NCBI GenBank assembly: GCA_029721435.1
Contig: CM056576.1
Coordinates: forward strand, 117,293,166-117,357,165
DNA: 64,000 nt
Direction: 5' to 3'
Origin: Gymnothorax reevesii
Taxonomy: Eukaryota; Chordata; Actinopteri; Anguilliformes; Muraenidae
A program made the translations under genes and the position numbers. The notes under the pieces were generated by a model. It did no database searches, had not been told where the DNA came from, and was given only the letters and a program-made list of their open reading frames with translations. Each line of letters opens with the position of its first letter. The first letter of the stretch is position 1. Below, one piece after another: positions 59,051-64,000 of this stretch.

Positions 59051-62000
59051 TCTTCAACTATTGGCAGGGCAGGAGGCCAGAAAAACATCATATTCTTCTT
59101 CTTCTTCTTGTCTTCTTTTTCCTTTTGAGTATATTGGCGATTGAGACAGAGGACAGAAATACAAATCAGTCTTTTTTCATTCGTGTTTATGCCTGTACTG
59201 TAGCCTTGTACTTGACTCGCTTTTCTGTGAAGTGCTGTTTGGGATGATTTTTACAACTTTGTTGCTGGCTTTGCTGTATTAACGAGCATGAAAGAGAGAT
59301 CTTAAGTGTCTTCTCCTTACTAGAATAATGATTTGTGCTGATCTCGGCATATCGGCATAAAATATTAAATAAATCCATTTTTAAGTCTTAATACGAGTTT
59401 GAAATGCCAGGAAAGAAGACTTGTTTTTGTCACTATGGCGTGTGGGCAAGTATACACTAAGCTATCAAAATGTGAGTCCATAAGTCTGTAAGTAAAAATT
59501 CTTAGTCTGCAGTGAACTACCAACCCGCAGTAGACACATGTACTCATCGAGTACCTATTTTTCCTTTTTGCGGTGAGGAATCTGCAAGGGTACTGGAGCA
59601 TTGTGTTACCATTTTGCGATTTTGAGTGCTGTAGTTTCGCACTCCTGCAGAATTGCATGAACCGATGGCTGTACTATGGTCACTGGAAGCAGGGAGATGA
59701 CTGCCTGTACTTCCCCTTTCATGCGCTTCATGCTGAAATGGGTGTCTCAGCAGTCACTTAAGGGGCGTCATTGGTGATGGCGGAAAATAACAGACAAGAA
59801 GTTGTGTTCAAACGAAAGTGAATCCAAATCAACATAACCCCCAGTGACGTTATAAAAAAATTGGTCTCGTTGGAACAATGCTTTCTCAATGACTCAGATG
59901 GGGTTTTTTTTTCTTCTAACAGATAGCAGACTTTTTGTAAATCACGTTACGCTAATATTTTTGCCGAGTCAGTGGAGCCTTGCTTTGTAATGCTTTCTTC
60001 AAGCAAAAATCATGACTAGAGTGACATAAATACTTCTCTTTGAAGTATGCGTTTCTGATGTCTGGGAGGCCAAATCATTTGCCTTCAAAACTCTTTGGCA
60101 CCGGCACTTGACCTTTGCCAGGCTGAAGGAATATGACAGCTGTGGACTTCAGAGGTAGATCAGCAGAGACAAAAGCCGCGCAAAACGCAGCCCTCCGCCA
60201 AACAGTTAGTTCCCCATCAGTGTCAGTCGGCATTCTTGGCAGGACAGTTTGATTTCCACTTTTCAAATTAAGCTTTTTGTGGTGATAACAGGGCAGGCAA
60301 ATTGAAATTGGCAGCTCTACAATCTGCAGACAATGGTCCGGGCACAGGAGATCATGTGAAAGCCAGACCCCCCCGAAAATGGAGAGGGGAAAAAAAATCT
60401 AATCTTTGTCACAGTGGAGAAGAAAGAGAAGAAGAAAGGAAGGAGAGAGGCAGGGAGGAATACGCAGTGAGAGCCGTGTCGGTAATGGGAACGGAGCTGG
60501 CTTGGTGCGGCGGGCTCTTTAATGTTCTTGGCACAGGACCAGTGGAGGTCTTGGGGTTATCCTGGCTTTGCAAACTCCCACGGGAAGTGCGCAGGAACGT
60601 ACACTTCTTCCAGCGGCGAGGCTAATGCGCGTGGGGTGTGGTCTTAGGGGGCCTCGCTCAGTACTGGCCGTCTTTTGGGGCAGGTAGGAGGGTCCGTCAA
60701 ATCTCCCAAGGCCCACGTCGCTCAGAAGGCTTGAAAGAACCTGAGGAGGTTTCTTGGAGAGCCTTCAAAAGAGATCACCTTTCCGCATTGTGGTTTTCTG
60801 CCACAATGCTGCAAAGGTAGCCTACATCCCCATAACTACAATCACATTTCCATTTTATGCTAAAATGTGGCTTTTACTGTAGAATTATAGACTCTGTGCA
60901 CAAAAAGGTTCATTTACCCACGGTTAATAGGTTCAAGTTCTTATCAAAACATACCTGTTATAACTGCCATATGCAAAGCTGAGAACAGAAATGTGCTCAG
61001 ACTCATTCCTGTTATTGAAATGAGGAATAATTACACATTTCTCACCTGCTAAACCAATGGCTCTGTTGCCTCTACTTCATTCAAACATCAGTCCTCATGG
61101 AGAGATTATTCTTCTTCTTATCCACTAGTTGAGTAATCATGACCATTGACTGGTATGAACATCTCGTGCCAATGAATGCCCTGGGTTTCTAAACCAATCA
61201 TTCATAGTTGAAAAAACGCAACCAGGTAGCTAGAACTGTAAAACGTCAAAAGACCTGGTTTCAAAGGGCAATGAGTCCCATGATGCAGGGTACTTTGATC
61301 TTTCAATTTCCAAAGATACATTAAATGGAAACCAAATAAGCAATAATCTTACTCTCATGTTGTATTTAGTCTGTTTTTCTAGATGTCACTGATGTCACTC
61401 AATTCCGTGTGATTCATTGCTTATTTCATTTAACAGCCAATGTCAACACAACTACTCAGTAAAATTGAGTTGGGGACCTCAGTCTCTTGCAGTATGAAAC
61501 ACTGGTCTAATAACTATAAATATAGACTAATCTATTCCCATAGGTCTTTTTAATGAGTAAAGCATTAGGCCCAAGTAGCTATCTGCTCCTTGCAGGTATA
61601 ATCTGAAAATAAAACTTTAAAAAGTAAGGCAACCAGCAGCAAAGCATTTTTGCTTGACTTCAGTTTTTGAGTTTACACAAACTATTTTTTGGCAAAACTA
61701 AGAACCTGAAGTTGCCCTATCTCAAAAGTGCTTTACAGCTGGTTCCCTTAATTTTTGATTGGAGGAAACTTTGTTTTTTTTTTTTTTTTTACAGTGTATG
61801 GGACAGCATATATACCTTCTGGGGCTTTGCTAGTCTCACTGTAAGATGAAATTTTCTGGTCAATGATCACCACGACCACAAAACCTTATTGGCTACCTTT
61901 TGACCTGCCAGTGGATTATAAATCGGCATTATTTTCTCAAAGCAGAATCCATTTTATGGTCAAGTTTCAAAGACGTCTAGTTTTGTTGAGGCATTCCTAG

Positions 62001-62220
62001 AACAAACCATCAATTTTAAAGCTGCATTGTCAATTGACTTGATTAGTATGACAAATACTCAGATCAGCCACGACATTAAAACCACCCATGTAACGTTGAG
62101 TAGTTCCCCCTCATGTCACCACAACAGCGCCGTCAAATTGACATCCACTTGAAATCCCAGAAGCAGGGTTTCCCAGCAGAAAATTTTCTGTAGCAAAAGC
62201 ATGCCTGCTTCTCTGCTTCT
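59051..62220. other. Non-coding; nothing recognised
   Basis: No gene. A CTT run (59096-59112) and a T run (61773-61790) are present. 60075-60820 is GC-richer, with frames up to 107 codons lacking motifs. Confidence 0.35.
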
Positions 62221-62228
62221 CTCATAGT
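62221..62228. repeat. 8-bp target duplication, left (hAT)
   Basis: CTCATAGT, identical to 63049-63056. Confidence 0.95.
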
Positions 62229-63048
62229 CAGTGACGTGCGGTCGGAGGTTAGTTTGGTGAGGCAGAAACCTCCCCTTTGCTTGATCAGCAATCAGATGAT
62301 TAACTAGTTTGGTAAGACTATTCAGCAGAATGACGAGCCAGTTTAATTTTCGGCAGCGTTATTACTCAGTAGGCTACATCGAACTTCGAAATGCTCATAA
62401 AACTGCAGATTTGTGCGTACGTGCTTCCAGGAAGCCAGAGACATGCGGTGAGGATAGTCAGTGACCCAAACTTTTATTGCAGGATTTTGTGAACTTGTTG
62501 CCACGTTCTATTCCTGATTGACAATCAAAACAATTAAGACCAAGCCTCTAGGAAGCCTGATACTGATAGATGAGATAATGACAAAAAGATAAATTCATGT
62601 ATACGTTTCAATTCGAGACTGCAAGGATGGATATCTGAATAATCAGTTCTTGGCTCTCTGTAATTCTGCATATCGTTTAAACATTTTGTTAATCGGCTTA
62701 TGAAAGAAGACTGAAAATAAACGCCCGCTTTTTGTTTGGGTGTAAAAGTGCGTATTTAAAGGAGAATACATTGTATATTGATTAAGTATTGAACTCTGCA
62801 TAAGTCAAACTATTTTAATATTTGTTGATGACATTGCTTCGGCTTCCTAGAAGCAAGTACGCGCAAATCTGCTGTCTAGTGAGCATTTCAGGTTCGATAT
62901 ACTGAGTTATAACACCATGGAAACTCAAACTCGCCCGTCATTCTGCTGAATACTAATAGTCATGCTAAACTAGTTAATCGTCTGATTGCTAATCAAGCAA
63001 AGGGAAGGATTCTGCCTCACCAAACTAACCTCTGACCGCATGTCACTG
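62229..63048. mobile_element. Non-autonomous hAT-type element with ~208-bp inverted ends
   Basis: It starts CAGTGACGTGCGGTCGGAGG and ends in the inverse (CCTCTGACCGCATGTCACTG), flanked by a perfect 8-bp duplication. The arms 62229-62436 and 62841-63048 stay similar along their whole length with small indels, so the element can fold back on itself. The 400-bp centre is AT-rich and non-coding. Long arms of this kind are unusual for hAT, whose true termini are typically 10-25 bp; family naming needs a library search. Confidence 0.85.
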
Positions 63049-63056
63049 CTCATAGT
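63049..63056. repeat. 8-bp target duplication, right (hAT)
   Basis: CTCATAGT. Confidence 0.95.
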
Positions 63057-63240
63057 GCATTTCCATTGACAAAGAACCGGCATGGAGCCGGTTCCCGAAC
63101 CTAATTTTGAACCGTTCCGAGCATTTTTTTTTTCAAAAATATGAAAGGCCTGGAACACGAAAAGTTGGTTCCCAGCCAGAACCAAAAAATAGCATTTTCT
63201 TTGAGCGAACCGTGATAATGTTACCCACAGCATTGGTTTG
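63057..63240. repeat. Interspersed repeat fragment (AACCGG-rich)
   Basis: CATTTCCATTGACAAAGAAC, GGAGCCGGTTCCCGAACC and TGGTTCCCAGCCAGAACC are phrases of a dispersed fish repeat. No termini were resolved. Confidence 0.4.
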
Positions 63241-63640
63241 TTGCCATAGTTCAACTGTTTGAGAAAATTGGAAAACTTCATCGTAATGTTGCTAACCTTG
63301 CATGAAGTCAGTGAGGATAATCTTACGTTTGAATGTGCGCAGCCTCCAAAATACCATATTGTGTTTTAATATGTTACTTGGTATAACAGTAGCTTTCAGC
63401 AGTTAGCTTGCCTAATGTCAGCTGAAGTTTGGTGGTTGATATGAATCAATTTTTTGACCTGAAACGATCTGCATTTTTAATTGCTTGTTCTGTGAAAACT
63501 ATAGTTTCATAAAGTTGAGGGTTTTGCAACCTTTGCCACTAGTATTCAAAATTGTTTCCAGTTTGTTAGTTTTGACTTTTTCAACCAATTGCGTGAATTT
63601 CACCATAAGCTAGCCTTAGGATGGTTAGCTGTTCTTTTTA
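63241..63640. other. Non-coding; nothing recognised
   Basis: No supportable feature. Confidence 0.4.
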
Positions 63641-63780
63641 TCCCCCGCTGTGCGATTAGCGCGAAGCGGGGGATATAGCATTGGGCTCCGTCCTTCCATC
63701 CGTACAGACACATAAAATTGAGGCAGCGGGGGATATTGCCATGTTAGTGGTAAACACTTGTTACTTTACGTTTAAGCTTA
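63641..63780. repeat. Interspersed repeat start with GC stem-loop
   Basis: TCCCCCGCT (63641-63649) and AGCGGGGGA (63665-63673) form a 9-bp perfect stem with a 15-base loop. The following GGATATAGCATTGGGCTC is a phrase I recognise from a common fish repeat. The remainder runs off toward the window end, where an 81-codon minus-strand frame has no motif. Confidence 0.45.
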
Positions 63781-64000
63781 GTTACAACTGAAAACATTTT
63801 ATATACCAGTCGTCTTGCATGTAACAGTGGCCTAAGTCTTCTTATTCTGAGTTGTACGGCCATGTTTCTGGTTTGGATAAACAGAAAATTCTGTAGTAAC
63901 CGGTTTAAAAACTTGCAAGTAATCCAAGCACTCCATCTTCCAACGTTGCTCGCTGTAGACTGACAGTTCACCTTTGCGCACAGTGCCAAACCACGTGCCC

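Noticed and set aside
1..64000. CRISPR arrays, phage, operons or bacterial defence systems
   Set aside because: No regularly spaced repeats, no dense gene packing and no such proteins; the window is vertebrate nuclear DNA.

Overview
The window looks like nuclear DNA of a ray-finned (teleost-like) fish. It is AT-rich, has no prokaryote-style gene packing, and carries vertebrate-type CA/TG and ATT microsatellites. Its interspersed repeats are of kinds I know from fish genomes: several Tc1-like transposons, hAT elements with 8-bp target duplications, a pogo-like remnant, a Ty3/gypsy remnant, a tRNA-headed SINE and many short inverted-repeat elements. I cannot name the species. No complete host protein-coding gene can be supported; the one convincing intact reading frame is a Tc1-like transposase (15376-16398).

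Layout. 1-8.3 kb is repeat-rich: a truncated Tc1-like copy with a premature stop (1-873), a TIR element (1249-1681), a Tc1-like relic interrupted by another element (1954-2961), a hAT-type copy (5247-5890) and broken gypsy gag/RT (7030-8265). 8.3-15 kb is mostly unrecognised non-coding DNA, with one block of unassigned repeats (10380-11560) and a consensus PBX-MEIS site near 9.14 kb. 15.0-16.6 kb is a structurally complete Tc1-like element. About 17-28 kb is non-coding DNA in which I see no genes and few repeats; parts look like candidate conserved non-coding sequence, but this cannot be tested here. 28.4-34.8 kb holds LINE-like tails, a pogo-like relic, a SINE fragment and short TIR elements.

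35.0-35.4 kb is a dense cluster of GATA, nuclear-receptor DR1 and CDX-like motifs (a candidate enhancer), followed by a long CA-rich microsatellite. 38.7-39.8 kb has two weakly supported candidate exons with compatible phase. 40.1-40.75 kb is a long hairpin-forming inverted repeat. 41.8-44.3 kb holds a decayed Tc1-like copy and a TIR element. 45.3-47.2 kb is the most gene-like stretch: a CpG-dense block with GC boxes and a TATA box, a full-length SINE with a perfect 15-bp duplication, and a second TATA motif followed by GC-rich sequence with a G-quadruplex motif. It may be the 5' end of a gene or non-coding RNA whose body is not recognisable here. 52.7-55.4 kb is a nested stack of mobile elements, and 62.2-63.05 kb is a hAT-type element with ~208-bp inverted termini and a perfect 8-bp duplication.

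The host-gene signals do not amount to a pathway. The window is best read as a regulatory or intronic/intergenic region with successive transposon layers. No CRISPR, phage, defence or other clearly new system was found. Family names for repeats come from pattern memory and need a repeat-library search.
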